Assembly: GCF_022655595.1 (NCBI RefSeq)
Contig: NZ_CP093379.1
Span: forward strand, 1,298,501-1,362,500
Reading direction: 5' to 3'
Origin: Ignatzschineria rhizosphaerae
Lineage (GTDB): Bacteria; Pseudomonadota; Gammaproteobacteria; Cardiobacteriales; Wohlfahrtiimonadaceae
Length of the DNA: 64,000 bases
Part shown: one piece after another, positions 15,690 through 24,650 of the stretch
Numbering within the stretch: position 1 is the first letter of the stretch
How the letters are laid out: every line of letters begins with the position of its first letter
Notes under the pieces: generated by a model
What the model was told of the DNA's origin: nothing
Databases searched by the model: none
What the model saw: only the letters and a program-made list of their open reading frames with translations
Position numbers and translations under genes: made by a program

Positions 15690-16847
15690 TTACACATCCA
15701 CCTTTTGCCAGTTTTTATCCCCTTTTAGAGGTGGTAAATAAGAGAGCCCTTGTAGATTTTGGCGCCACAAATCAGATGGAATCCGATATTTTTCTTTCTG
15801 CAAAGGATCGATCACTGTTTCAATCTCAGCTTCACGCCCTTCAAGGATTTTTGTCGCAAAATCGGGATTAATCATCACTGTTTTACCAAAAGCGATAAAC
15901 TCTGCCCAACCCGTTTCAAAAGCAGCTAGGGCATCATCTGCTGTGAATAAATTCCCAATCCCAATTAAAGGGAGTTTTCCGGCAATGCGCTCATGGATTA
16001 ACTGCATACGCGTTAGATTTGTATCCGCACCTCTACGCGCATTTTTAAAGAAATCCCACAAAGAGATATGAAGATACTGTAAGGGCTTTTCTACTAAAGC
16101 ATCAATCAAGGCAAAGGTTTCCACCATTGTTAAACCATTATCCCCCGGCTCTTCTGGTGAAAAACGGTAACCAATAATAAAATCGTTTCTTTGATGCTGA
16201 TCTTTCACTTTTGCCACAGCATCGACGATCGCTAATGGAAAACGCATGCGCTTTTCAAGCGATCCGCCCCACTCATCTTGCCGGCGATTGGTTTTTGCTG
16301 AGTAAAATTGTTGCACTAAATAATTATTAGCACCATGAATTTCAATACCATCAAATCCTGCTTTAATCGCAAGATCTGTGGCATTAGCAAAGTCTTGAAT
16401 AATTCTCTCTATCTCTAGCGCCGTTAACTCATGCAAGCCATCATCATTCTTATCATCTCGGTTTACGGAAGGCACGACGATCTCGGCATCACCAATGAGC
16501 GCTTTAAGCGCTAACCTTCCCCCATGATGTATTTGTAAAATCGCTTTTGCGCCTTGCGCCTGAATCATTTGAGCCACTTTTTTTAAGCTTTCAAGATCTT
16601 CTTCGCCAATGGCTTCTGGCTGTCCTACAAAAGCCTTTCCTTCAGGAGAAACAAGCGTCGCAGCAGCAATAAACATCCCAAAATCTTCGGCGCGCCCTTC
16701 TAAAAACTGCGCTTCTTCATGACTCAAACTCCCATCTGGGTTTGAAGCATAGTGGGTCATCGGCGCGACAACTAATCTGTTTTTAATAGATACCCCATTA
16801 TTCAATGTATAAGACTGAAAAAGTGGCATATATTTTTGATTCATCAT
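15690..16847 (-). CDS. NADH:flavin oxidoreductase / Old Yellow Enzyme family
   Basis: 385 residues forming one (beta/alpha)8 FMN barrel. Seen motifs: NRLVVAPMTHYAS near the N-terminus, ILQIHHGGR around residue 100, GIEIHGANNYLVQQFYS around residue 175 with substrate-binding H and N, and NRRQDEWGGSLEKRMRF, the family signature. It lacks an added FAD/NAD domain, so it is of the short YqjM/YqiG kind. These enzymes reduce alpha,beta-unsaturated carbonyls or nitro compounds. It stands alone; GAGGT lies seven bases before the ATG. Confidence 0.88.
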   Translation of the reverse strand: MMNQKYMPLFQSYTLNNGVSIKNRLVVAPMTHYASNPDGSLSHEEAQFLEGRAEDFGMFIAAATLVSPEGKAFVGQPEAIGEEDLESLKKVAQMIQAQGAKAILQIHHGGRLALKALIGDAEIVVPSVNRDDKNDDGLHELTALEIERIIQDFANATDLAIKAGFDGIEIHGANNYLVQQFYSAKTNRRQDEWGGSLEKRMRFPLAIVDAVAKVKDQHQRNDFIIGYRFSPEEPGDNGLTMVETFALIDALVEKPLQYLHISLWDFFKNARRGADTNLTRMQLIHERIAGKLPLIGIGNLFTADDALAAFETGWAEFIAFGKTVMINPDFATKILEGREAEIETVIDPLQKEKYRIPSDLWRQNLQGLSYLPPLKGDKNWQKVDV

Positions 16848-17280
16848 TTGAATACCTCAAGTTAATAACTATAAGTTCAATAAGTTATATGAGGGCATAT
16901 TATCATTTCTCAAGTTTTATACAGCCATACCCGGCATTTTGTCTATTCTAAAAAACAGTTTTCTAATAATCGTTCAATTTTTTAAGAAGCTTTTCAACAC
17001 TCTGTAAACTGATCTTTTTAAACTGATTTCTTTAAAGAGAAATTTTTAAAAAGAAATAAACGGCATGTTATTAAAAATCGCCTCTAAAAAAAACTAATAT
17101 TAAATTTTAAGAATCTATTCGCCTTCGTTACTTCTAACAAGCATACAATAAAAAAGCTTTGGCAATGTTAGGGATTCCCTTTCACTACCAAAGCTTTCTT
17201 AATCTGATGAGATGACTCTTAATAAATCAGATTAAATCATCGACCGTTAAATCATCTCAAAATCTTTACTATCTCAACGA
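16848..17280. other. Intergenic stretch with two hairpins
   Basis: No gene is seen in these 430 bases. The left half is AT-rich and must hold the promoter of the flavin oxidoreductase. The right half holds the HutD gene's terminator (17153-17197) and a second inverted repeat, TAATCTGAT/AATCAGATTA, at about 17199-17237. Confidence 0.5.
17153..17197 (-). terminator. Terminator hairpin after the HutD gene
   Basis: AAAGCTTTGG (17153-17162) pairs with CCAAAGCTTT (17188-17197). On the minus strand the stem is followed by TTTTTTATTG. The 25-base loop is long. Confidence 0.65.
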
Positions 17281-17862
17281 TTACTTTTTATATACTTCTG
17301 TCACTAACATACACACATCTTTCTCAGCTTCACCTGTTAAGACGATATCCGCACCATCACGCTCTTTAAAGAGTACTGAATCATATTCAGCAAGCGTTAC
17401 CACATCGCCTTCAAATACAAGTTTGCAACCTTCAAAAACAGTAATTAAAGTGAAATCGCCTTTACGGTTATACACTTCCCCATTTTTAAGGGTGACACAA
17501 GCTAATTCATGCGAAACAGATGCATCGCGGCTCATCACGTTATAATCTAATACAGGGCCATCTGCGCTCAAGACTTCTGCATGATCCCCGCCATCAAATG
17601 TCACAACAGGACCTTGAAAAGCCAATCTCTTTTGCGCTTCACCTAATTTAAGCTCCGCACTTTTTCCTGAAAGCACGCTTAAACTTCTAGAAACCCCAGG
17701 ATAATGGGAAAAACTACCAGGGAAGATAATTGCTGCAGCACTCACGCGCCATTCAAAGTTTGAAAGATCTGCATCTAATGGCCAAATCACGATTTGACGC
17801 GTTGTTCCTAATCCATTTTTCCAAGGCTCTTCATTTAATGTGCTGTATTTGATGAGTTCCAT
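17281..17862 (-). CDS. HutD/Ves family cupin-fold protein
   Basis: 193 residues with the HutD/Ves pattern: EPWKNGLGTTRQIVIWP at residues 12-28 (family PWKNGGGxTR), FEWRVSAAAI and FPGVSRSLSVLSG-like FSHYPGVSRSLSVLSG, ending in two cupin-like halves. In Pseudomonas hutD sits in the histidine-utilisation operon, and E. coli Ves is cold-inducible; the biochemical role is not settled. No hut genes are in this window, so it is an orphan member. It is transcribed alone. Confidence 0.85.
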   Translation of the reverse strand: MELIKYSTLNEEPWKNGLGTTRQIVIWPLDADLSNFEWRVSAAAIIFPGSFSHYPGVSRSLSVLSGKSAELKLGEAQKRLAFQGPVVTFDGGDHAEVLSADGPVLDYNVMSRDASVSHELACVTLKNGEVYNRKGDFTLITVFEGCKLVFEGDVVTLAEYDSVLFKERDGADIVLTGEAEKDVCMLVTEVYKK

Positions 17863-18102
17863 ATTGCTTTTAAGCCCTCTTATCTTATAGATCGTAAAAT
17901 TATCAATTTGTTGTAAGTTTCTACTGATTTTTTCAAATCTTGTATTTCTTAATGATTGCTACAATGATATTGATTTTTAGCGCTTTTTGCAAAGATTCTT
18001 CCCTTTTTTCTCATCCTTTAGGAGATTTTATTTTTTTATTGGGATTTTCATGAAAAAACCTTAAAATATGCTCTTTAAACACTCAAAAGGATGATCTATA
18101 CA

Positions 18103-19944
18103 ATGTGTGGAATTTTTGGCGCAATTAGTCACAATCACAACATTCTTCCCACCCTTTTAAATGGATTAGAGCAGCTCGAATACCGCGGCTATGATTCTGC
18201 AGGTATTGCCTTTTTAACAGATCATCATCTTGAGCGTATTCGCGCTATTGGACGAGTTGAAAATCTTAAAGAAAGCGCTGCTAACTATCAAAGCCATATC
18301 GCGATTGGGCACACTCGCTGGGCAACGCATGGCGGCGTTAGTGTTGAGAATGCGCATCCTCATCGATCTGAACATCTGATGATTGTGCATAACGGCATTA
18401 TTGATGCCTATGAAGAGCATAAAAAACGCCTAACTTTAGAAGGTTACCAATTCACTTCAGAAACGGATACCGAAGTTTTAGTGCATCTTCTTCATGAAGC
18501 GATGCAATCAACCCATGATCTACTATTAGCGGTCAAAAAAGTTGTTCAAAGCGTGACCGGCAATTATGTGCTTTTAGTCATGAATCAAAATGATAGCGAA
18601 TCGCTTATCGCTACGATGCAAGGTTGCCCCTTAATCCTCGGCCTAAAAGAGGATACAACTTTTATCGCCTCTGATATTGCGGCGATTATTCCTGAAACCA
18701 ATCGCCTTATCTATCTTGAACAAGGGGATTGTGTTGTGATGAAAGCTGGTAATATCGCTTATTTTAGTAATCAAGCCGAGCAGATATTAACGTCACAAGA
18801 GATTGCAGGAAAAATCCAAATCTCAGATCTCTCCACAGAGAAACTCGATATTGGGCATTATGAGCACTTCATGCTAAAAGAGATCTTTGAGCAGCCTCAT
18901 GTGATCGAAAAAACTGCGTTAAAAGCGCTAGAGCAAGAGTTTGCCCCATCACTCTTTGGTGATAAAGCCCCCGCAATCTTCCCAGAAGTAAAGCGCATTC
19001 AAATCCTTGCTTGCGGCACCTCTTATTTTGCTGGGATAGTGGCAAAATATTGGCTAGAGACGATTGCCAAAATCCCTACCATTGTTGAAATCTCTAGTGA
19101 GTATCGTTATCGAGAGGTTATTATTGAAGCAGGGACAATGATTGTGACTATCTCGCAATCAGGGGAAACGCTAGATACAATCGAAGCTAAAAAACATGCC
19201 TTTGAAAATGGGGCTTTTGCCTCACTTGCTATCTGTAACGTTAAAGAGAGTGTTCTCCCAAGAACCAGTGATTGCCGTTTCTATACCGAAGCCGGCATTG
19301 AAGTTGGCGTTGCCTCCACCAAAGCATTTACCACGCAATTAACAGCGCTCTTTATCCTTGCTAATGCGCTTGCCAAATCCCAAGCAAAACTCACTGAAAA
19401 ATTACTACAAACCAATCTACAAAGACTCCATGAATTGCCGGCAATGATTGCTCAGAGCTTTAACTGCCAAGAAACTGCCAGCCAGTGGGGAGCGCTACTT
19501 CAATCTGCAAAAAGTGCGCTCTATCTTGGTCGTGGAATTCATTTCCCCATTGCGGCAGAAGGGGCGTTAAAACTCAAAGAGATCAGCTATATTCATGCAG
19601 AGTCTTATCCTGCCGGCGAGCTAAAACATGGCCCGCTTGCGCTTGTGGATGATCATATGCCAATTATTGCCCTATTACCTCATGATGCGCTATTTGAGAA
19701 AGTTCGCGCCAATTTACATGAAGTCCTCGCCCGTAAAGGTAAACTCTTCATCATCACCGATAGCAAAGTCCCACTTGATGATCTTAAAGGCGCGCACATC
19801 ATGCATGTGCCGGAAGTTAGCGATGCACTAAGCCCGATCTTGCTCACCATTCCCGTACAACTTGTCGCTTATTATGCGGCGCTTGTGCGAGGTGAAGATA
19901 TCGATAAACCAAGAAACCTTGCTAAATCGCTAACGGTTGAGTAG
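18103..19944 (+). CDS. glmS: Glutamine--fructose-6-phosphate aminotransferase
   Basis: 613 residues. The start is ATG 18103, since Cys2 (MCGIFGAI) must become the N-terminal nucleophile; an in-frame ATG 12 bases earlier would hide it. The N-terminal class-II glutamine amidotransferase domain shows GYDSAGIAF, HTRWATHG and HNGIIDAYEEHK. Two SIS sugar-isomerase domains follow (LACGTSYFAG..., ISQSGETLDTIEA, LGRGIHFPIAAEGALKLKEISYIHAESY) and the end is NLAKSLTVE. It makes glucosamine-6-phosphate, the entry to peptidoglycan and LPS synthesis. No glmU or glmS ribozyme is next to it; the leader is short. A terminator follows at 20087-20121. Confidence 0.98.
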   Translation: MCGIFGAISHNHNILPTLLNGLEQLEYRGYDSAGIAFLTDHHLERIRAIGRVENLKESAANYQSHIAIGHTRWATHGGVSVENAHPHRSEHLMIVHNGIIDAYEEHKKRLTLEGYQFTSETDTEVLVHLLHEAMQSTHDLLLAVKKVVQSVTGNYVLLVMNQNDSESLIATMQGCPLILGLKEDTTFIASDIAAIIPETNRLIYLEQGDCVVMKAGNIAYFSNQAEQILTSQEIAGKIQISDLSTEKLDIGHYEHFMLKEIFEQPHVIEKTALKALEQEFAPSLFGDKAPAIFPEVKRIQILACGTSYFAGIVAKYWLETIAKIPTIVEISSEYRYREVIIEAGTMIVTISQSGETLDTIEAKKHAFENGAFASLAICNVKESVLPRTSDCRFYTEAGIEVGVASTKAFTTQLTALFILANALAKSQAKLTEKLLQTNLQRLHELPAMIAQSFNCQETASQWGALLQSAKSALYLGRGIHFPIAAEGALKLKEISYIHAESYPAGELKHGPLALVDDHMPIIALLPHDALFEKVRANLHEVLARKGKLFIITDSKVPLDDLKGAHIMHVPEVSDALSPILLTIPVQLVAYYAALVRGEDIDKPRNLAKSLTVE

Positions 19945-20086
19945 TTATAATCACTTTATTAATTGATTAGGCACTTTTAAACCGATTTTTTATATTAAAT
20001 GGTAGTTCTAATATAAAAAAGGAATAAGAAATTCTTCAATTTACCAAAATTTTTAAACAAATTTTTTATAAACGCAACAATGATAT

Positions 20087-20121
20087 AAGCCAAATCCTCT
20101 AAGAGTGATTTGGCTTTTTAT
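20087..20121 (+). terminator. Terminator of glmS
   Basis: AAGCCAAATC and GATTTGGCTT form a perfect 10-bp stem with a 10-base loop followed by TTTTA on the plus strand. Confidence 0.9.
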
Positions 20122-20123
20122 TA

Positions 20124-20675
20124 TCAATAAGGTATTGCATTAATAGATCCCTGCTTTTTAGGTAACACAAAAAATAATGCAACACTACTAATGATGAATC
20201 CATAAATTCCAGCAGTAACGATATTTCCACTCAGAATTATCACAACAATATCAAGTAGCAGACTAAAAACTAAAATTGTCAAAAATGTTCGCTCTAACCG
20301 GAAAATCAGAATCAGCAAAAATAGTATCAAACCGACCGGCAAGGACCAAGTCAGCCCATAGATTATCACTCCCATAATAACGATTCCTACAAATTCCCGT
20401 ATATGGACATCGGCATCTACCTCAAGTAAAAATAACGATAGAAATGGAAGCAATATCCCAAACAATAATGTCGGATAAAGAACAGAGGCTACGAAGAGAT
20501 ACCATTTTTCTCTACGACTAAAAATTCGTCGATTCTTATCATCTCTTCGAATACCTAAAGAGAGCGTTAAAGTATCTGAAAACTGATTACGATAACGGTA
20601 AAACCATATGGCAAAAACAAATAGAAAAATTAAAACAGTAACAGCAAAGATAAAACCTACATGTTGAATGACCAT
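20124..20675 (-). CDS. Hypothetical membrane protein
   Basis: 183 residues with about five hydrophobic segments: residues 4-26, 60-85, 92-112, 115-128 and 132-172 (two). A basic loop (GIRRDDKNRRIFSRREKW) after the first helix should be cytoplasmic. CGGAG lies ahead of the ATG. The family is not recognised. Its stop is only a few bases from the glmS terminator, so it is convergent with glmS. Confidence 0.6.
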   Translation of the reverse strand: MVIQHVGFIFAVTVLIFLFVFAIWFYRYRNQFSDTLTLSLGIRRDDKNRRIFSRREKWYLFVASVLYPTLLFGILLPFLSLFLLEVDADVHIREFVGIVIMGVIIYGLTWSLPVGLILFLLILIFRLERTFLTILVFSLLLDIVVIILSGNIVTAGIYGFIISSVALFFVLPKKQGSINAIPY

Positions 20676-20789
20676 TTATAACTTCTCCGCATGCTCATTA
20701 ATTGATGAGCAATACCCACTATTTTTCTGCTACAAAATCGCAATCTTATCGCAATCAGATTCTGAAAATTCCATTATCTAGATGATAGT

Positions 20790-21902
20790 CTACTCCTTAT
20801 TTTCTATCGCCGCCTCTTGCCCACAATTATAGCAAGGTGCATGGCTCTCTTCCCCTACCGCGATAATTCTAAAGTCACCAAGGCATTCCCGGCAAAGCGG
20901 AATAATGGCATTCCCCTTAATATAGCGATCAGAAACAACATCATTTGAAACCTGATAATAAACGACATTCGATGGCGAAATATCTAACAGCTTCATAAAA
21001 TCATCAGCATAATGCCGGCGATGCTCTTTCAGTTTATACACAGCATCACGCAATGCTTGTAAGTTCTCTAAATTAGGGGCTTCTTCCATCTGCCTAAATT
21101 GCTTATCAATCTCATCATCGTGCGCTTCAATTTCTAACTTCATCGCCACAAACTGATTAATAAACCCTTGAGTCTGCTTCTCTTTATGCATCTTAAGTTT
21201 TTTAATGATTCTGATGGAATTTGCCATCTCATCTGCAAAAGAGGCTGAGCTATTAAAGAGCTTTAAAAAATGCTCAATATCCGGATCATCAGAGAGATTA
21301 GGATAACGTATGATATGATCAATCTCGCTCCAACCCTCTTCAAACAGTGTACGCATCTGAATCTCTGTATAAACTCGATCATCCTTATCACCTGTTTCGA
21401 TAATATAGTGGATAGATCGATAGCCAACATCATGCTCTTTTTTAACAAACTGACTATCAGGAAGGTAGCTCGTATCATCCCCTAAGCGATAAAAATAGGT
21501 TGGCGTTTCATAAAAATGATATTTTTCACGAATATAATTATCGAGCATTAACGCATCATCTTTAAAAAGATGTAATACCCGAATCCCGATTAAGTCGGTA
21601 ATAATATTGGCGTAATTCTCTACCGTAATATCTTGGTATTTTGCAGATTGTTGCAGTTGTTTTCTTAAAATTTTTGCCATCAAATGCTCTGGATCTTTTA
21701 TCCGCCAGCGCACTGAATGCATATGTTTATTTAAGAGTAATTTTGACGCTATATGAGATGCCGCAATCGACAACTCACGATCTTGTGATTCATGGTGCTT
21801 ACCGATCTCTAACAGATCTTCCCACTGAATTTTAGTACGGCTAAAAGTATCAATCGGAAGGTGGTATTCTGTTAAAAACTCTTCAGGTGTCCAATTATTC
21901 AT
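20790..21902 (-). CDS. Stand-alone RelA/SpoT-domain protein with C-terminal zinc ribbon
   Basis: 370 residues. A RelA/SpoT nucleotidyltransferase domain spans about residues 45-200: RIKDPEHLMAKIL (substrate-binding basic residues), ITDLIGIRVL (101-110), GYRSIHYIIE (160-169) and VYTEIQMRTLFEEGWSEIDH (178-197), with the catalytic E/Q pattern kept. There is no HD hydrolase domain and no TGS/ACT regulatory part. A helical stretch follows, and the end carries CREC...CYNC, a four-cysteine zinc site. So it could make (p)ppGpp or a related product but not degrade it. Related single-domain enzymes include small alarmone synthetases and toxic ToxSAS proteins. No antitoxin-like gene is adjacent. Confidence 0.85.
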   Translation of the reverse strand: MNNWTPEEFLTEYHLPIDTFSRTKIQWEDLLEIGKHHESQDRELSIAASHIASKLLLNKHMHSVRWRIKDPEHLMAKILRKQLQQSAKYQDITVENYANIITDLIGIRVLHLFKDDALMLDNYIREKYHFYETPTYFYRLGDDTSYLPDSQFVKKEHDVGYRSIHYIIETGDKDDRVYTEIQMRTLFEEGWSEIDHIIRYPNLSDDPDIEHFLKLFNSSASFADEMANSIRIIKKLKMHKEKQTQGFINQFVAMKLEIEAHDDEIDKQFRQMEEAPNLENLQALRDAVYKLKEHRRHYADDFMKLLDISPSNVVYYQVSNDVVSDRYIKGNAIIPLCRECLGDFRIIAVGEESHAPCYNCGQEAAIENKE

Positions 21903-22036
21903 AATGACTCAACTTTGATTAACAAGTGAATCATTATCGCAAAGAAATCTTAGCATTACCTTAAAATAGAACTTTTAGTTCAATATCTTAAACTTAACCC
22001 CTTCATCCTAAACACTAATTTTAGCCTGCATGATAC

Positions 22037-23122
22037 TTACTGAATCTCCGCCTTTTTCGAATAATTGGGTAATAATGCCAATATATTGTCAGAGGCAACT
22101 TTCTTTGCAACAGGTGCCGGCAATGCTTGTAAAAACTTATTAAAGTCTTGAATAATTCTAGGTTGAGAGTCAAATTTTCCAACTACATCTGATCCTAAAA
22201 CAAAGCGATTAGGATATTGCGTTACTAAATCAACCCATTTTGGATTAGGTTCTCCATTTTTCAATAATAGATACTCATCTAACATCGTCCAAGAGAGATC
22301 TATATAAAGATTAGGATAATCTGCTAGTAGCTCTGAAACTAAAGTATGTAAGAATGTTAAATAGCCTTGTTGCCGGTGAATCGCTTGACTTGTGCCGGCA
22401 TGCGCCCAGATAAAGTTTACTTTAGGATATTCACTTAACGCATCCGTTAACTCCTCTTCATATATCGGAAGACGCTCGCGCTTTGAAGTGATATTGCTGT
22501 GAAGCACCACCGGCAACTGATACTCTTGCGCTACTTGATACACTTTCATCATCGCTTCATTGTTCACTCTTGGCGGCACATCCATCATCAATGCCGTTAA
22601 ATCATCGTGACGCGTAAAAACTTCACCAATGCCTTGCCAGAAATCAGGATGACGCTCTAATAACTGACGAATATACTTTGCTGCATGTTTATCATTAGGA
22701 TTAAATCCTGTAATAAAAGGAATTAAACGTGCCTGATTCTTAGGTGATGCTTGAGTCACTGCATCATAGACTAAAAAATCGGTTGCGCTATACCAATAAA
22801 CGGGCGCATCATCTCCAGCATAGTAGCGAGGTTTTTGTGGCTCATCTTCATGCCACTGCTTTGCCACCGGAATACCCATAATGACGCTATGACTGATATT
22901 GCCTTGATCCATATTGTCAATTAATGCCGGAATGCCCTCTGAATCTTGAAAAAAATCGACTAAATGAACATGACTATCAATATAGCTGCGTTCACTTGCG
23001 ATGCTTAATGATGTCATCATCAAAATAACCATCGGCAATGACTGAAAAAGTGGCTTTAATTTCACAAAAAACCTTAAAACCACCAATGATAAAATCACGA
23101 CTAATTTTGGCTGCAGTTTCAT
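22037..23122 (-). CDS. Exported or membrane-anchored amidohydrolase-family protein
   Basis: 361 residues from ATG 23122 (AAGGAT six bases before). The N-terminus has basic residues and one or two hydrophobic segments (KLVVILSLVVLRFFVKL... LPMVILMMTSLSIA), so it is anchored or exported. The body is a metal-dependent TIM barrel of the amidohydrolase-2 kind: DSHVHLVD (HxH metal site), VVLHSN, IWAHAGTS and LGSDVVG near the C-terminus. These enzymes hydrolyse or decarboxylate small molecules; the substrate cannot be named. The export signal is unusual for this family. Confidence 0.75.
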   Translation of the reverse strand: MKLQPKLVVILSLVVLRFFVKLKPLFQSLPMVILMMTSLSIASERSYIDSHVHLVDFFQDSEGIPALIDNMDQGNISHSVIMGIPVAKQWHEDEPQKPRYYAGDDAPVYWYSATDFLVYDAVTQASPKNQARLIPFITGFNPNDKHAAKYIRQLLERHPDFWQGIGEVFTRHDDLTALMMDVPPRVNNEAMMKVYQVAQEYQLPVVLHSNITSKRERLPIYEEELTDALSEYPKVNFIWAHAGTSQAIHRQQGYLTFLHTLVSELLADYPNLYIDLSWTMLDEYLLLKNGEPNPKWVDLVTQYPNRFVLGSDVVGKFDSQPRIIQDFNKFLQALPAPVAKKVASDNILALLPNYSKKAEIQ

Positions 23123-23299
23123 TATAATCCTTAAACTTGACTGGCATAAGTTCATAGTTAAACCCTATCAAGTTAGAATTATCTACGCAATCAACAACGA
23201 AGCATCTTTACTATCAATACCATACCTCAAAATCTCTAAGAGATTGATCATAAAGCCGATAATTACGTAGCGATCAACAATTAAGAGAAAGCACAAAAA

Positions 23300-23941
23300 T
23301 TATGCAATTATTGGTAAAACAATCTTGGGCTCCGCCCGCATCATATAATTAGCATCCACGAAGGCATAACTGATTTTCCCAGTTGGCTCAATAATATAAG
23401 TTGCGGGTATCGGCAATTTAAAAGAATCATCACCATTAAACTCGTTTAAATCTGCGCCAATAGCTTTATAGATCTCTTGAATAGAAGATTCCAACTGAAA
23501 TACTAAACCAAACTTTTGCGCTTTCTCATTATCGGCATCGGTAACAAACTGGTGATTTAATCCTTGAGCTTCCTTCAATTGATCATTAAAGCGCTTTTTT
23601 TGCGGAGAGATAAAGAGAAACTGCGATGCGTTCATCTCTTTTGCGGATTCTGAAAAAAGCGTTTGATAAGCTTCAAGCTCTGCCATGCAAAATGGGCACC
23701 AATTGCCTCGAAAGAAGTTAAGAACGACTGTGCCATTTTCTAATAAGCTTGCAAGATCTGTCATTTTACCATCAAGCTCTATCTCAAAATTAGGAGCCAT
23801 ATCCCCCACTTTAAGCGCTTTATCAGCAATATTAGAAGCCATTAATGATTGTAGGCTCTCCCCAAAGGCTGCTAAAATCTCTGCCGGCACTTGTGTTGCT
23901 AGATCTTTTTGTATCGCTTGTAATTTTTGTTCGAGTTTCAT
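23300..23941 (-). CDS. Peroxiredoxin-like AhpC/TSA domain protein
   Basis: 213 residues. The thioredoxin-fold core starts at GDMAPNFEIELDGK and holds the redox centre FFRGNWCPFCMAELEAYQ, a CxxC site, followed by LFISPQKKRFNDQLKEA and a cis-Pro region near the C-terminus (IPATYIIEPTGKISYAF). It should reduce peroxides using cysteine. It lies 18 bases after the end of a MarR-type gene and is its operon partner. AAGGA lies seven bases before the start. Confidence 0.85.
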   Translation of the reverse strand: MKLEQKLQAIQKDLATQVPAEILAAFGESLQSLMASNIADKALKVGDMAPNFEIELDGKMTDLASLLENGTVVLNFFRGNWCPFCMAELEAYQTLFSESAKEMNASQFLFISPQKKRFNDQLKEAQGLNHQFVTDADNEKAQKFGLVFQLESSIQEIYKAIGADLNEFNGDDSFKLPIPATYIIEPTGKISYAFVDANYMMRAEPKIVLPIIA

Positions 23942-23959
23942 TGTTTATCCTTAGCGCAT

Positions 23960-24445
23960 TTAAAAATTATGAATAACATTATGGGTAATTTTGTCTAAAA
24001 GTAGGTTTAATTGGCTCTTTTCTTCATCCGTTAAAGGAGAAGCTATCGCTTCTATCCAAGCCGTATGCTCCTTTAGCGCTTCAGCTATCACCATTTCGCC
24101 TTTCGCCGTTAAGCTCACGGCATATTTACGTCTATCTTCCGGCACGCTCTCTTTTTCAATTAATTGATCTTTAAAAAGAGCATTCAGTTGTTGGGTCATC
24201 GATCCTTTTGAAACGCCGCAAAACTCAGCGATCTCAAGCGGTGATAACGTCCCTTTTTTCTGAAGTAACGTTAAAACTAATAATCTAGACTCCGATAATT
24301 GATATTTCTCCAATCTCTCAGCACAGGATCGATCGATCACTTTAGTGGTTGATAAGAGCTTCATGCAAAGCGCAAGATTATTGAGCTCCTGCGCCTCCTT
24401 ATTCCCTGTTAAGGCAATAAATGTTTGGTATTTTTGGTCTAACAT
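23960..24445 (-). CDS. MarR-family regulator of the peroxiredoxin gene
   Basis: 161 residues. The winged helix is seen at about residues 50-110 (LLVLTLLQKKGTLSPLEIAEFCGVSKGSMTQQL, then PEDRRKYAVSLTAKG for the wing). Cysteines at about residues 27, 40 and 75 (one within the DNA-binding region) and a peroxiredoxin gene just downstream suggest a thiol-based redox switch like OhrR or similar MarR proteins; this is inference. It probably also controls itself; a short ATACGTAT palindrome lies 27 bases upstream of the start. Confidence 0.82.
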   Translation of the reverse strand: MLDQKYQTFIALTGNKEAQELNNLALCMKLLSTTKVIDRSCAERLEKYQLSESRLLVLTLLQKKGTLSPLEIAEFCGVSKGSMTQQLNALFKDQLIEKESVPEDRRKYAVSLTAKGEMVIAEALKEHTAWIEAIASPLTDEEKSQLNLLLDKITHNVIHNF

Positions 24446-24471
24446 TAATAACTTTCCAAAATATAGTAAGT

Positions 24472-24479
24472 ATACGTAT
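24472..24479. promoter_or_regulatory. Possible MarR operator core
   Basis: ATACGTAT is self-complementary and lies within a wider partial dyad (AAGTATACGTATT on one strand) in the leader of the MarR gene. Short, so the call is weak. Confidence 0.3.
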
Positions 24480-24557
24480 TAATTTTAGAGAATCATAAAT
24501 GAAGATAAAAAAACTGTCAATTAAAATCGATTGGAGCTTTAGTACAAACAATAAAAA

Positions 24558-24593
24558 GCCTAGCGAAAAGGAGGAGAACGCTAGGCAGTTTTT
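24558..24593 (-). terminator. Bidirectional terminator after the RND operon
   Basis: GCCTAGCG (24558-24565) and CGCTAGGC (24579-24586) form a perfect stem; T runs follow on both strands (TTTTTATTG on the minus, AGTTTTTTT on the plus). Confidence 0.88.
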
Positions 24594-24650
24594 TTGTCTT
24601 AAGCTTATAAGTTGGCTATTTAATTAACGCTATGTAGTTAACCCATCTGA

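Noticed and set aside
15668-15871. Plus-strand open frame of 67 codons
   Set aside because: It is opposite the conserved C-terminal part of the flavin oxidoreductase and begins in a repeat end.
18000-18102. Possible glmS ribozyme
   Set aside because: The leader is short and shows no pseudoknot core; the ribozyme is typical of Gram-positive bacteria.
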